Shown in pieces: positions 1 to 8,400 of a DNA stretch of 64,000 nt. The translations under genes were made by a program, and so were the position numbers. Every line of letters starts with the position of its first letter. Position 1 is the stretch's first letter. A model generated the notes under the pieces. It searched no databases and had not been told where the DNA came from. It worked only from the letters and a program-made list of their open reading frames with translations. The stretch covers positions 101,082 through 165,081 of the forward strand of contig JOBE01000007.1 in the NCBI GenBank assembly GCA_000717735.1, given 5' to 3'. The DNA comes from Streptomyces griseoluteus. GTDB lineage: Bacteria > Actinomycetota > Actinomycetes > Streptomycetales > Streptomycetaceae.

Positions 1-521
1 TCGAGCCGGGGAGCGGGGGCGTACGCGAGCGGTACGAGCGCCTGGAGGCATGGGCTCGCGAGCGTTTTCCGGGCTTCGCCGAGGCGCCGGCCGTCCAGCG
101 CTGGGCGGCGCAGGACGTCCACACGGCCGACGGGCTGCCCTGCATCGGCCACGAGCACCCCGACACCGAGCACGTCTACGTCGCCACCGGCTTCGGCGGC
201 TGGGGGCTCAGCAACGGCGTCGCCGCGGCCCGGCTGCTCACCGCGCATCTGACGGGCGCGCCACGCCCGGCCTGGACGGAACTCGTCGACCCGCGCCGGA
301 GGCTGCCCGCCCGCGAGGTCCCGGGGGTCGCCGGGCACCAGGCCGGCGTGGCGCGCCACTTCGTGGCCGGCCTGCGGACCGGCCGGCGCTGCACGCACAT
401 GGGGTGCGAGCTGGGCTTCAACGACGCGGAGCAGACGTGGGAGTGCCCCTGCCACGGCTCGCGCTTCGCAGCCGACGGATCCGTGCTCCAGGGCCCGGCG
501 ACCAGCCCGCTGGAGAGCTGA
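1..521 (+). CDS. FAD-dependent oxidoreductase with C-terminal Rieske domain (5'-truncated)
   Basis: The reading frame enters from the left edge in frame 3 and ends at TGA 519-521, so only the last ~172 residues are present. The visible N-terminal part (TGFGGWGLSNG) is the C-terminal end of a DadA-like FAD amine oxidoreductase. It is followed by a Rieske [2Fe-2S] motif pair, CTHMGC and CPCHGS, with the expected Cys/His ligands. FAD-Rieske fusions of this kind are common in actinobacteria, and their substrates are mostly unknown. No start can be assigned in this window. Confidence 0.85.
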   Translation, partial: EPGSGGVRERYERLEAWARERFPGFAEAPAVQRWAAQDVHTADGLPCIGHEHPDTEHVYVATGFGGWGLSNGVAAARLLTAHLTGAPRPAWTELVDPRRRLPAREVPGVAGHQAGVARHFVAGLRTGRRCTHMGCELGFNDAEQTWECPCHGSRFAADGSVLQGPATSPLES

Positions 522-573
522 TCGCCGCCGCTCGGACGGATCTTCTCGCGCCGCGCGGGTAGCCGCGGATGCG

Positions 574-588
574 GTGGGACGGTCCCAC
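574..588. repeat. Short inverted repeat before CACGG repeats
   Basis: GTGGGAC, one base, then GTCCCAC. It sits at the left edge of the simple repeat tract and could form a small hairpin after the Rieske gene. It is too short to call a terminator with confidence. Confidence 0.3.
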
Positions 589-670
589 GGCACGGCACGG
601 CACGGCACCGCACGGCGGCACCGCACGGCGGCACCGCACGGCACCGCACGGCACGGCGGCACGGCACGGT
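586..670. repeat. CACGG/CACCG simple tandem repeat tract
   Basis: About 85 bases made almost entirely of CACGG, CACCG and CGGCA pentamer variants, lying in the gap between the Rieske gene and the BON gene. The repeat is imperfect but in register. It ends about 10 bases before the Shine-Dalgarno of the BON gene, so it falls in that gene's 5' untranslated or promoter region. No other feature explains it. Confidence 0.8.
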
Positions 671-691
671 GGGACAGGACGGAGGCACGCG

Positions 692-943
692 ATGAACAGC
701 GGAGAGAGCGAGTACCGGATCGCCCGGCTGAGGGACCGGCTCGCGCGCGAGGAGGTGGCCGAACTCGGGGTGCGGATCGAGGTGCGCGGCGCGGTCGTCC
801 TCCTGACCGGCACCGTCCCGACGGCCGACCGCCGGGACGAGATCCTCCGGATCGCCGAGGCGGAGCTGGTCGACTTCCCGGTCCGCGCCGACCTCCAGAT
901 CGTCTGCGCGGATCCGCCGGACCGGGCCGAGGAGTTGCTGTGA
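692..943 (+). CDS. BON domain protein
   Basis: An 83-residue protein. The ATG at 692 follows GGAGG at 681-685 and replaces longer in-frame starts that would translate the simple repeat tract. The sequence (RIEVRGAVVLLTGTV then a helix, then DLQIVCAD) fits a single BON fold, a small alpha-beta domain linked to membrane or ligand binding in OsmY-type proteins. No signal peptide is visible, so it is probably cytoplasmic. The stop overlaps the GTG of the phosphoesterase, so the two are translationally coupled and may act together. Confidence 0.75.
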   Translation: MNSGESEYRIARLRDRLAREEVAELGVRIEVRGAVVLLTGTVPTADRRDEILRIAEAELVDFPVRADLQIVCADPPDRAEELL

Positions 944-1788
944 CCTCCCCCGGACGGCAGAACGGAGCCGTGGCCCGGGTGGCCGCGGTGGGTGACATCC
1001 ATCTGGGCCCGGACTGCCGGGGCCTGCTGCGTCCCTCCTTCGAGACCCTGCACGAGAGCGCGGACGTCCTCCTCCTCGCCGGCGACCTCACCCGGCACGG
1101 CACGGTCGAGGAGGCGGAGGTCGTCGCGGACGAGGTACGCGACCTGGGCGTCCCCGTGGTCGCCGTGCTCGGCAACCACGACTACCACTCCGAGCAGGAG
1201 TCGGACGTCGCCCGTGTCCTCACCGACGCGGGGGTCACCGTCCTGGAGGGTGACAGCGTGGTCCTGCCGGTGGCGGGCGGAAAGGTGGGCGTGGCGGGGA
1301 CGAAGGGGTTCTGCGGCGGGTTCGCGGGCCGCAGCGCCGGGGAGTTCGGCGAACGCGAGATGAAGGAGTTCGTGCGCACCACGCGCCGGGGCGCCGACGG
1401 GCTGCGCCGGGCCCTGGGCGAGCTGGCCTCCGACGACTGCGGGGCCCGGATCGCCCTGACCCATTTCGCGCCCGTGCCCGACACGCTGGCCGGGGAGCCG
1501 GTGGAGATCTACCCCTTCCTGGGGAGCTATCTCCTCGCGGAGGCCATCGACGAGTCCGGCGCCGACCTCGCCGTGCACGGCCACGCCCATCTGGGCACGG
1601 AGCACGGCATGACGGCCGCCGGCGTCCGCGTCCGCAACGTCGCCCAGCCCGTCATCCGCAGGGCCTTCGCCCTCTACCACCTGCCCCTGGCCCGCCCGGG
1701 GGCCGACCGGGACCCGACCCTGGTCGCACCCGAGAGGGCGGGCTCGGCACGGGGACTCAGCGGTGCGTCGGGTTCACGCGGGGAGTGA
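940..1788 (+). CDS. Calcineurin-like metallophosphoesterase
   Basis: A 282-residue protein. The GTG start overlaps the upstream stop (GTGA). The metallophosphoesterase ligand motifs are in order: GDIHLG, AGDLT, LGNHDYH, THFAP and HGHAHLG, giving the dimetal site used to hydrolyse phosphomono- or diesters. The substrate cannot be read from sequence. The last ~30 residues are low-complexity and run past the end of the convergent pirin gene, a 32-base overlap. Confidence 0.88.
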   Translation: MTSPGRQNGAVARVAAVGDIHLGPDCRGLLRPSFETLHESADVLLLAGDLTRHGTVEEAEVVADEVRDLGVPVVAVLGNHDYHSEQESDVARVLTDAGVTVLEGDSVVLPVAGGKVGVAGTKGFCGGFAGRSAGEFGEREMKEFVRTTRRGADGLRRALGELASDDCGARIALTHFAPVPDTLAGEPVEIYPFLGSYLLAEAIDESGADLAVHGHAHLGTEHGMTAAGVRVRNVAQPVIRRAFALYHLPLARPGADRDPTLVAPERAGSARGLSGASGSRGE

Positions 1789-2680
1789 TCCTGGCGTTCG
1801 GCAGCACGGGCGCGGGAAGGCGGTCGCCGGGGTAGCCGTCGACGGTCCCGAAGCGGTCGGACGCCGCCTCCCACGCCGCGCGGGCCTCGGCGACGTCCTC
1901 GTGGCTGCGGCCGATGAAGTTCCACCACATGACGATCTGCTCCTGGAACGGGGGACCGCCCAACAGCACCGTACGGGCGGGGCGTTCCGAAGCGTTCGTG
2001 AGGGTCAGGCTGTGGCCGCCGGGGCCGACGTAGGCCAGTTCGGCCGGCTTGAGGGGTGTTCCCTCGACGCGTACGTCGCCCTCGTCGACGAGCAGGCCGT
2101 GCTCGAACGCCGGGTCCACGGGCAGGGTGACGCTCGCCCCCGCGTCGAGGAGGACTTCGGCGCCGAGGAGGGGCGTGAAGGTCCGCACCGGCGAGGTCTC
2201 GCCGGCCAGTGACCCGAGGAACACCCTGATGTCCGCTCCGTCGACGCGGACGGTCGCCGGCGCGTGGTGCTGGAAGTCGCGGCCGGTGTCGCGGTGTTCC
2301 TCGGGGAGCGCCACCCAGAGCTGCACGCCGTGCAGGCGCGTGGTCCGGCCGGTGGACACCTCCGTGTGGCTGATGCCGTGACCGCTCGTCATGAGGTTGA
2401 GTTCTCCGGGCCGTACGAGCGCGTGGCTGCCCAGGCTGTCGCGGTGCTCGATCTCGCCTTCGAACAGCCAGCTCACGGTCTGCAGGCCGATGTGCGGGTG
2501 GGGAGCCACGTCCATGCCGCCGGTCGTCGCCACCTCGTCGGGGCCGTAGTGGTCGATGAAGCACCACGCCCCGATCAGCGTGCGGGCCCGCTGCGGGAGG
2601 GTGCGCCGCACGGTCATGGCCCGCGGCCCTCCCAGTGGTACGTCCCGCGCGGACAGGACCTCGACCCCGGCACCGTTCAT
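1757..2680 (-). CDS. Pirin family protein
   Basis: A bicupin of ~307 residues. The ATG at 2680 is preceded by GAAGGGG seven bases upstream and is preferred over an upstream in-frame ATG at 2719 that lacks one. The pirin iron ligands are visible: HPH in APHPHIGLQTV and the H/E pair in GISHTE. The family binds Fe and includes quercetinase-like and redox-sensing members; the function here is unassigned. It diverges from an AhpD-like gene, a common redox-stress pairing. Confidence 0.88.
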   Translation of the reverse strand: MNGAGVEVLSARDVPLGGPRAMTVRRTLPQRARTLIGAWCFIDHYGPDEVATTGGMDVAPHPHIGLQTVSWLFEGEIEHRDSLGSHALVRPGELNLMTSGHGISHTEVSTGRTTRLHGVQLWVALPEEHRDTGRDFQHHAPATVRVDGADIRVFLGSLAGETSPVRTFTPLLGAEVLLDAGASVTLPVDPAFEHGLLVDEGDVRVEGTPLKPAELAYVGPGGHSLTLTNASERPARTVLLGGPPFQEQIVMWWNFIGRSHEDVAEARAAWEAASDRFGTVDGYPGDRLPAPVLPNARITPRVNPTHR

Positions 2681-2800
2681 GACCGACCCCTTCGAACCAG
2701 GTAGTTTTATCTTCAACAATCATGCATCATGAGGACGGCGCCTGTCACGCGGACGGGCCGCGAACGAGCCGCCCGGCAGCGGCCGGTGAAGGAGCGCAAG
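2681..2800. promoter_or_regulatory. Divergent pirin/AhpD promoter region
   Basis: A locally AT-rich stretch at about 2701-2732, rare in this GC-rich window, lies between the divergent genes. It contains near-palindromic bits around ATGCAT and an ATCTTCAA half-site, the kind of sequence bound by MarR or HxlR type regulators. No exact operator can be named. Confidence 0.4.
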
Positions 2801-3325
2801 GTGAGCGAGCGAGCGGCGGACCACGGGTCCCGGCGGATCTACGTCGACAAGCGGAGCCCCAAGCCCTATCACGCCCTGGTCCAGACGGCCGAAGCGGTCC
2901 GCGCCACCGCTGCCGAGGCGGGCCTCGACCGTCTCCTCGTCGAACTCGTCAACCTCCGCGTCTCCCAGATCAACGGCTGCGCCTCCTGCCTCGACGTGCA
3001 CACCAGGGCGGCGCTCCGCGCCGGCGAGACCACCCGGCGCCTGGGCGTCCTCGCCGCCTGGCGCGACACCGAACTCTTCACGCCGCGCGAGCGCGCCGCC
3101 CTCGACCTGGCCGAAGCCACCACCCACCCCGCGAACGCCCTCCTCCAGGAGAAGGCCTACGAAGTCGCCCGCGAGGCCCTGGACGACGACCAGATCTCCG
3201 CGGTGATCTGGGTCGCGGTCACCATCAACGCGTTCAACCGGGTCTCGATCATGAGCAGGCATCCCGTACGGGAGATCCCGGCCGTACGGAGCCCCGACCG
3301 GGAAGGGGCGGGCCCCGCGGCCTGA
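2801..3325 (+). CDS. AhpD-like carboxymuconolactone decarboxylase family protein
   Basis: A protein of ~174 residues. GTG at 2801 has AAGGAG six bases upstream, so longer in-frame starts are rejected. The AhpD core is clear: a Glu in ELVNL, then CASC with a His four residues on (CASCLDVH), the thiol pair plus proton relay used for disulfide peroxidase or reductase chemistry. It probably protects against peroxide or disulfide stress. It lies just outside the dithiolopyrrolone genes, so a role there is only possible, not shown. Confidence 0.85.
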   Translation: MSERAADHGSRRIYVDKRSPKPYHALVQTAEAVRATAAEAGLDRLLVELVNLRVSQINGCASCLDVHTRAALRAGETTRRLGVLAAWRDTELFTPRERAALDLAEATTHPANALLQEKAYEVAREALDDDQISAVIWVAVTINAFNRVSIMSRHPVREIPAVRSPDREGAGPAA

Positions 3326-3344
3326 TCCGGGAGGCTCCTCGCCC

Positions 3345-4559
3345 TTACCTGTCCGCGTCCTTGTCGGCCCCGGCTCGCACCGGCCGCCGGAGCAGGTAGA
3401 TCCCGGCGGAGGCGACCAGGAGGAGCATGACACCGGTGAACACCAGGCCCGCCCGTTCCAGACCGAGCGGATCGCTCAGCAGGCCGACGCCGATCACCGG
3501 GACCGAGATGCCCGTGTAGGCCACCACGAACAGCGTCGAGATCACCGCCGCACGCCGGTCCACCGGTGTCGCCCCCGCGACGGCGGACAGCGCCGCGCGG
3601 AACGCGAGGCCCTGTCCCGCTCCGCCGACCACGGCGGACAGCACGACGAGGACGAGCAGATCGGTCGCGAGCGCCCCCGCCAGGAGGGCGAGACCGGCGA
3701 AGAGCACGGCGCAGCCCAGCGGCAGGGACCGCGCCACTCCGACCTTGCCGACGGCGAGCTGTCCCGCGGTCGACGCGAAGAAGGCGAGCGCGACGACCAG
3801 TCCGGTCACGGCGTGGTTGTCCACGTGCAGGAACCGGGCGAGGAAGGCGGGGCTGATCGAGGTGAACACCCCGAACAGGGCGAAGCCCACGAAGGACGCG
3901 ATCGCCGCCGGCACGAACACCGGGCGGACCTGGGAGGGCAGCGCGGGCCGCTGCGGCCGTACGGCGGTCAGCGGCCGGCGCTCCCGCACGGTCTCCGGCA
4001 GCCGCAGGAGGACGACGGCCGCCAGGGCGGTCAGGACGAGGTGTACGGCGAAGGGGAGCAGCAGCGGCTCGGGGGCGTACTCCGCGAGCAGACCGGCGAG
4101 CAGCGGGCCGCACCCGAGCCCGCCCATGTTGGCGGCCGTCGCCACGAGCGTCGCCCGGGACTCGCCGCCCGGCGGGGCGAGGTCCATGACGTACGCGGTG
4201 GCGGCGCCCGTGAACAGGCCGGCCGAGAACCCCGAGAGGAGCCGGCCCGCGTACAGCCAGCCGAGGCCGTCGGCGCACAGGAAGCAGACGGCGCTCGCCG
4301 CCGCGAACCCGAGGCCCCACAGCAGCGCCGGCCGTCTGCCGACCGTGTCCGACGCGTCGCCCGCGAGGAGCAGCACCCCGATGACCCCGAAGGCGTACAC
4401 GGCGTACACGACGGTCACCGTCAGCTCGGAGAAGCCGAACTCCTCCTGGTAGAGCGGGTAGAGCGGGGTCGGCAGCGTGGTGCCGGTCATCCCGACGACG
4501 AACACGGCCCCGGCGAGCAGACACCGGAGCCACCCCTGACGATCACCGACACCGACCAT
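3345..4559 (-). CDS. MFS transporter (probable efflux)
   Basis: A 404-residue, 12-helix major facilitator of the drug-efflux type; GDASDTVGRRPAL is the loop 2-3 signature. I chose ATG 4559 over an upstream in-frame start because the hydrophobic core begins just after it. The gene is divergent from the dithiol oxidase gene, and the shared 122-base gap holds a dyad operator that recurs before two other likely self-protection genes. That suggests this pump exports the dithiolopyrrolone or a related toxic disulfide. The substrate is inferred from context only. Confidence 0.85.
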   Translation of the reverse strand: MVGVGDRQGWLRCLLAGAVFVVGMTGTTLPTPLYPLYQEEFGFSELTVTVVYAVYAFGVIGVLLLAGDASDTVGRRPALLWGLGFAAASAVCFLCADGLGWLYAGRLLSGFSAGLFTGAATAYVMDLAPPGGESRATLVATAANMGGLGCGPLLAGLLAEYAPEPLLLPFAVHLVLTALAAVVLLRLPETVRERRPLTAVRPQRPALPSQVRPVFVPAAIASFVGFALFGVFTSISPAFLARFLHVDNHAVTGLVVALAFFASTAGQLAVGKVGVARSLPLGCAVLFAGLALLAGALATDLLVLVVLSAVVGGAGQGLAFRAALSAVAGATPVDRRAAVISTLFVVAYTGISVPVIGVGLLSDPLGLERAGLVFTGVMLLLVASAGIYLLRRPVRAGADKDADR

Positions 4560-4614
4560 GGCGCCGACGGTATCCCCGCCGGAGGGCCGCAGCGGGCCTC
4601 CCACCGGCCGTGTC

Positions 4615-4641
4615 CCGGAAACGGCAACAAAGATTGCCCGG
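4615..4641 (+). promoter_or_regulatory. Conserved dyad operator, copy 1
   Basis: Core CGGCAACAA-N3-TTGCCCG, with GGCAA at 4623-4627 facing TTGCC at 4634-4638, about 40 bases before the dithiol oxidase start and in the divergent gap shared with an MFS gene. Near-identical copies are at 18619-18645 and 21243-21269 in front of other candidate resistance genes. The binding regulator is unknown. Confidence 0.7.
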
Positions 4642-4681
4642 GTGTGCCGCGCCCCGCACCCTGACGGCGGAGGTGATCGCC

Positions 4682-5689
4682 ATGACCGGCGCCAACAACA
4701 CCACGACCACCACGGACACCACGGACTCCCGGGGTGCGTACGACGTCATCGTGATAGGCGGCGGGGCGGGCGGGCTGAACGCCGCGCTCGTGCTCGCCCG
4801 GGCCCGTCGCACCGTAGCCGTCGTCGACGCCGGGGAGCCCCGCAACGCTCCCTCGGCCCACATGCACAGCTTCCTCTCCCGTGACGGTGTCCCCCCGCTC
4901 ACCGTCCTCGAGGTCGGCCGCGCGGAGATCGCGCGCTACGGCGCCGTCCGGATCGACGGCCGGGTGGAACAGGTGGAGCCCGCCGGGACCGGCGGGTACC
5001 TGGTGCGCCTGGACGGAGGCGCGACGCTGGACGCCCGGCACGTCGTGCTCGCCACGGGGCTGCACGACGAACTGCCCGACATCCCGGGCGTGCGCGCGAT
5101 GTGGGGACAGGACGTGCACTTCTGCCCGTACTGCCACGGCTACGAGGTCCGCGACCAGCCGATCGTCGTCCTCGGGGTCCACCCCGCATCGCCGGGCCAG
5201 GCCCTGCTGCTGCGCCAGTGGTCGAGCCGCGTCACCTACGTCCCGCACGACCGGCCGCTCACCGAGGAGGAGCGGGAGCGCATGGACGCGCGGGGCGTCG
5301 AGGTGGCCGAGGGGACGGTGTCCGCCCTGCTCGCCAAGGACGGCCGGCTCCACACCGTGGAGCTCGCCGACGGGCGGTCGCTGGAGTGCGCCGGGGTGTT
5401 CCTCTTCCCGAGGATGACCCCGAACGACGGGGCGTTCGCCGGACTCGGCTGCGAGAAGGACGAGCAGGGCTGGCTGGTCACCGACCGGGCGGGCCGCACC
5501 AGCCGCCCCGGCCTGTGGGCCGTCGGCAACGTGATCGACCCGCGCGCCCAGGCCGTCACGGCGGCCGGCATGGGAGCCGCGGCCGCCTTCGCCCTCAACC
5601 ACGACCTGGTGGACGAGGAGATCGAGCGCGACCTCGCCGCGCACCGGGCCGCCGGCCGGCCGGCGGCGGCCCCCGTCGCCGCGACCTGA
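4682..5689 (+). CDS. hlmI: FAD-dependent dithiol oxidase, HlmI/GliT type
   Basis: A 335-residue thioredoxin-reductase-fold protein. ATG 4682 follows GGAGGTG by six bases. It has an N-terminal dinucleotide motif (IGGGAGG), a CPYCHGYE redox pair near residue 148, and a C-terminal FAD motif (AVGNV). The short CxxCHGxE form marks the dithiol oxidases that close intramolecular disulfides in holomycin (HlmI) and gliotoxin (GliT), rather than housekeeping TrxB. The expected role is to oxidise the reduced dithiolopyrrole to its disulfide, the final biosynthetic and self-protective step. Symbol by homology; function inferred from motif plus the surrounding hlm-like genes. Confidence 0.88.
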   Translation: MTGANNTTTTTDTTDSRGAYDVIVIGGGAGGLNAALVLARARRTVAVVDAGEPRNAPSAHMHSFLSRDGVPPLTVLEVGRAEIARYGAVRIDGRVEQVEPAGTGGYLVRLDGGATLDARHVVLATGLHDELPDIPGVRAMWGQDVHFCPYCHGYEVRDQPIVVLGVHPASPGQALLLRQWSSRVTYVPHDRPLTEEERERMDARGVEVAEGTVSALLAKDGRLHTVELADGRSLECAGVFLFPRMTPNDGAFAGLGCEKDEQGWLVTDRAGRTSRPGLWAVGNVIDPRAQAVTAAGMGAAAAFALNHDLVDEEIERDLAAHRAAGRPAAAPVAAT

Positions 5690-5731
5690 GCGACCGCGCC
5701 CCCGCTGCCGCAGCGCGCGCCCGCCCCCGGC

Positions 5732-6334
5732 TCACGTGTCGGAGGCGGGCGCCCCGCGTGCCGGCCGGGCGCGGACGTGCATCCGCTCGCCCTGCCGGCC
5801 GAAGAGGCTCAGCACCTCGACCGGGCCGTCCCCCGTGCTGCCGAACCAGTGCGGCAGCCGCGTCTCGAACTCGGCTACCTCGCCGGGATCGAGGACGATG
5901 TCGTGGTCGGCCAGGACGAGACGCAGCCGCCCGGAGAGCACGTACAGCCACTCGTACCCCTCGTGCGTGCACAGCTCCGGGGTGTCGCGGCTCGCCGGCA
6001 GGACCATCTTGTAGCTCTGCAGCGGACCGGGCTGGCGGGTCAGCGGCAGGACGGTGTTGCCGTTCACCGCGTGCGGCTTGAGCCGGACGCGCGGATCGCC
6101 CACCTCCGGAGCACCGACCAGTTCGTCGAGCGGGACCTGGTGGGCCTGGGCGATGGGCAGCAGCAGTTCGAGACTGGGACGGCGCTGTCCCGCCTCCAGG
6201 CGGGACAGCGTGCTCTTGGAGATGCCGGTGGCCTCCGAAAGGGCGGCGAGGGTGACACCGCGCGCGGTGCGCACCCGCTTGAGCCGGGGACCGACCGCGG
6301 ACAGGGCCTGGGTGATGGTCGAGGACTGCTCCAC
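5732..6334 (-). CDS. XRE-family regulator with C-terminal cupin
   Basis: A protein of ~200 residues. The HTH is at about residues 15-70 (LKRVRTARGVTLAALSEATG, then KSTLSRLEAGQRRPS). A cupin_2 domain follows at about 110-190 (HEGYEWLYVLSGRL, DPGEVAEF, PHWFG). Such proteins repress or activate neighbouring metabolic genes in response to a small ligand. The GTG at 6334 lacks a close Shine-Dalgarno, so the start is uncertain and the mRNA could be leaderless. It sits between the dithiol oxidase and the biosynthetic operon. Confidence 0.82.
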   Translation of the reverse strand: MEQSSTITQALSAVGPRLKRVRTARGVTLAALSEATGISKSTLSRLEAGQRRPSLELLLPIAQAHQVPLDELVGAPEVGDPRVRLKPHAVNGNTVLPLTRQPGPLQSYKMVLPASRDTPELCTHEGYEWLYVLSGRLRLVLADHDIVLDPGEVAEFETRLPHWFGSTGDGPVEVLSLFGRQGERMHVRARPARGAPASDT

Positions 6335-6357
6335 GCCGTCATTAGACCGAGCGCCTC

Positions 6358-6397
6358 CCGAAATCGCAACCAGGGATGCCGATTTGGCAACGGCCCG
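6358..6397 (-). promoter_or_regulatory. Possible autoregulatory site for the XRE-cupin gene
   Basis: On the minus strand there is an imperfect direct repeat, TTGCCAAATCGG and TTGCGATTTCGG, spaced about 21 bases apart directly upstream of the XRE-cupin gene. This arrangement suits an XRE dimer. The match is by eye only. Confidence 0.35.
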
Positions 6398-6483
6398 CCC
6401 ACGGCCTGCCTTCGGCCCGTCCCCGCCCCGCTTCCCGGCCTGCCCCCGACCCGCCCCCCCCGGGTCCGCACCCGCCCCCCGGC

Positions 6484-6499
6484 CCGGCCCCGGGGCCGG
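6484..6499. terminator. GC palindrome after the hlm-like operon
   Basis: A perfect 16-base palindrome (CCGGCCCC then GGGGCCGG) directly downstream of the last gene of the leftward NRPS operon. It has no loop spacer or T tract, so it is a weak terminator candidate. Confidence 0.3.
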
Positions 6500-6501
6500 T
6501 T

Positions 6502-7644
6502 CTAGAGCCCGAGGGACCGCCCGATCAGCTCCTTCATCACTTCCGTCGTCCCGCCGTAGATCGTCTGCACCCGACTGTTGGCCCACTCCCGGGAGATCGC
6601 GCTCTCCTTCAGATAGCCGAAACCGCCGTGGATCTGGAGGCAGCGGTGGGCGATGTCGACCTGGAGCTCGGTCGTCCACCACTTCACCTTCGCCGCGTCC
6701 GTCACCGACAGCCGTCCCGCGTTGAGTTCGGCGACGCAGTGGTCGAGGAACACCCGGGCGACCGTCAGTTCGGTGTCCATCGTGGCCAGCTGGAAGCGGT
6801 TGTGCTGGAAGGTGCCGATGGCCTGACCGAACGCCTCGCGGGTCTTGGCGTACTCCAGGGTGTCCGCGAGCATCCGCTCGATCGCGCCCACCGCCACGGT
6901 GGCGATGCTCAGCCGCTCGCGGGGCAGCCCGGCCATCATGTAGGCGAGCCCGGCGTTCTCCCTGCCGATGAGGTTCCCGGCCGGCACCCGGCAGTCGTCG
7001 AAGAACAGCTCGCAGGTGTCGCTGGCGTGCCAGCCCAGCTTCTCCATGCGCCGCCCACGGGTGAACCCGGGCGCGCCGCGCTCCACCACGAGCAGGCTGA
7101 TGCCCTGCGCGCCGCGCTCGGGGGCGGTCTTGACGGCGACCACGACGACGTCCGCGTTCTCGCCGTTGGTGATGAACGTCTTCTGCCCGTTGAGGACGTA
7201 GGAGTCACCGTCGCGGACCGCCGTGGTGCGGATGTCGGCCACGTCGGAGCCGGCGTCGGGCTCGCTCATCGCGATCGCCGCGATCAGCTCACCCGAACAG
7301 AGCCCCGGCAGCCATCGCTTGCGCTGCTCCTCGGTGGTGCGGTCGGCGAGATAGGTGGCGATGACGTCGTTGTGCGCCACGAACCCCGGCGCCGTCGCGC
7401 GGGCCCACATGATCTCCTGCGAGAACACCACCGGATAGCGGTAGTCGGGCTCGCCGCCCCCGCCGTACGCCGGGTCGACGCCGATGCCCAGGAGCCCCGC
7501 CCGCCCGGCCTTGCGCCACACCTCGCGGTCGACGATGCCGTCCCGCTCCCACCGGGCGTGGTGCGGTACGACCTCGCGGTGGAGGAACTCCCGGCACGTC
7601 ATCCGGAACTGCTCGTGCTCCGCCTCGTACCTGCTGGGTGCCAC
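6502..7644 (-). CDS. hlmB: Acyl-CoA dehydrogenase, HlmB type
   Basis: A 380-residue protein with the acyl-CoA dehydrogenase signatures AIAMSEPDAGSD (FAD/substrate loop) and IYGGTTEVMKELIGR, where the Glu in GGTTE is the usual catalytic base position. It has a GTG start and is last in a four-gene operon behind the Cy-A-T NRPS, with 4 bases to the upstream stop. In holomycin biosynthesis HlmB is one of the flavoenzymes proposed to take electrons from the cyclised Cys-Cys backbone to form the bicyclic ene-dithiol. The same role is inferred here from gene order. Confidence 0.88.
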   Translation of the reverse strand: MAPSRYEAEHEQFRMTCREFLHREVVPHHARWERDGIVDREVWRKAGRAGLLGIGVDPAYGGGGEPDYRYPVVFSQEIMWARATAPGFVAHNDVIATYLADRTTEEQRKRWLPGLCSGELIAAIAMSEPDAGSDVADIRTTAVRDGDSYVLNGQKTFITNGENADVVVVAVKTAPERGAQGISLLVVERGAPGFTRGRRMEKLGWHASDTCELFFDDCRVPAGNLIGRENAGLAYMMAGLPRERLSIATVAVGAIERMLADTLEYAKTREAFGQAIGTFQHNRFQLATMDTELTVARVFLDHCVAELNAGRLSVTDAAKVKWWTTELQVDIAHRCLQIHGGFGYLKESAISREWANSRVQTIYGGTTEVMKELIGRSLGL

Positions 7645-7648
7645 GCGG

Positions 7649-8398
7649 TCACCCCTTCCCGGGGTCGGTGTCGTCGACGATGGTGGTCAGGGTGGCCTCG
7701 GGGCGCCGCACGGCGGCGAAGTGACCGCCGTCGATCTCGACCCGGCGGACCGGGGCCGAGCTGTGCGGCGACCACTGCCAGACCTTCTCCGGCGGGGCGT
7801 GGACGTCCTCCCGGGCGGCGATCAGGGTGAGCGGGAAGTCCACCCGCAGCCCGGACGCCTCCCGGGCGAACTCGGCCCGGACCGTGTCGTCCTCCCGGAG
7901 CATCCGCAGCAGGATCCGGCTCATCGTCGGGTCGGCCAGCACGGCCTGCGGCGTTCCCCCGTCGGCGGCGGTCCTGGCGAGCAGCTCCTCGTCGGTGACG
8001 GAGTCGAGCAGCGGCCCCGGCCGCTGGAGCCGGGGCGGAACGGCCCCGGACAGCACGGCCCGTTCCGGCGGTACGCCGACCCGGCGGCTCACCTCCGCGG
8101 CCACGGCGAGACTCGTCGTCGCACCGAAGCTGTGCCCGAAGGTGGCCCAGCGCGGGCCGGGAGTCCGGTCCCGTTCGGCGAGCAGATCGGCGACGACCTG
8201 CTCGGCCATGGACCGCACCAGGGCCTGGAAGCAGGCCGCCCTCCGCTCCCGGCGGCGGGTGCCCCGGCCCGGCGCGTCCACGCCCCGGACCAGGAGGCGC
8301 GGCTCGCTCAGGGCCTGCCAGCCCCGGTAGACCAGCGAGGTCGCCCCGGCGTGCGGAAAGCAGTAGAGCCGTACCGGGGGACTGGACGCAGACGGCAC
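7649..8398 (-). CDS. hlmC: Type II thioesterase, HlmC type
   Basis: A 249-residue alpha/beta hydrolase. The catalytic triad is visible: Ser in GHSFG, Asp in AAREDVH and His in DGGHFAAV. GTG 8398 is preferred because GAAGGAG lies five bases upstream; a GTG at 8404 would overlap that ribosome site. This is the external thioesterase type, matching HlmC, which could release the cyclised product from the NRPS carrier or edit it. It sits between the GMC and acyl-CoA dehydrogenase genes as in the holomycin cluster. Confidence 0.87.
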   Translation of the reverse strand: MPSASSPPVRLYCFPHAGATSLVYRGWQALSEPRLLVRGVDAPGRGTRRRERRAACFQALVRSMAEQVVADLLAERDRTPGPRWATFGHSFGATTSLAVAAEVSRRVGVPPERAVLSGAVPPRLQRPGPLLDSVTDEELLARTAADGGTPQAVLADPTMSRILLRMLREDDTVRAEFAREASGLRVDFPLTLIAAREDVHAPPEKVWQWSPHSSAPVRRVEIDGGHFAAVRRPEATLTTIVDDTDPGKG

Positions 8399-8400
8399 GT

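Noticed and set aside
418..1680. 420-codon open frame on the minus strand over the BON and phosphoesterase genes
   Set aside because: It includes the simple repeat tract in frame and has no known motif; the plus-strand genes have ribosome sites and domains.
4611..4645. SigR (disulfide-stress sigma factor) promoter at the dyad operator
   Set aside because: A GGAAA/GGTAT-like -35 is present but no GTT -10 at the right spacing in all three copies; the shared dyad is a better explanation.
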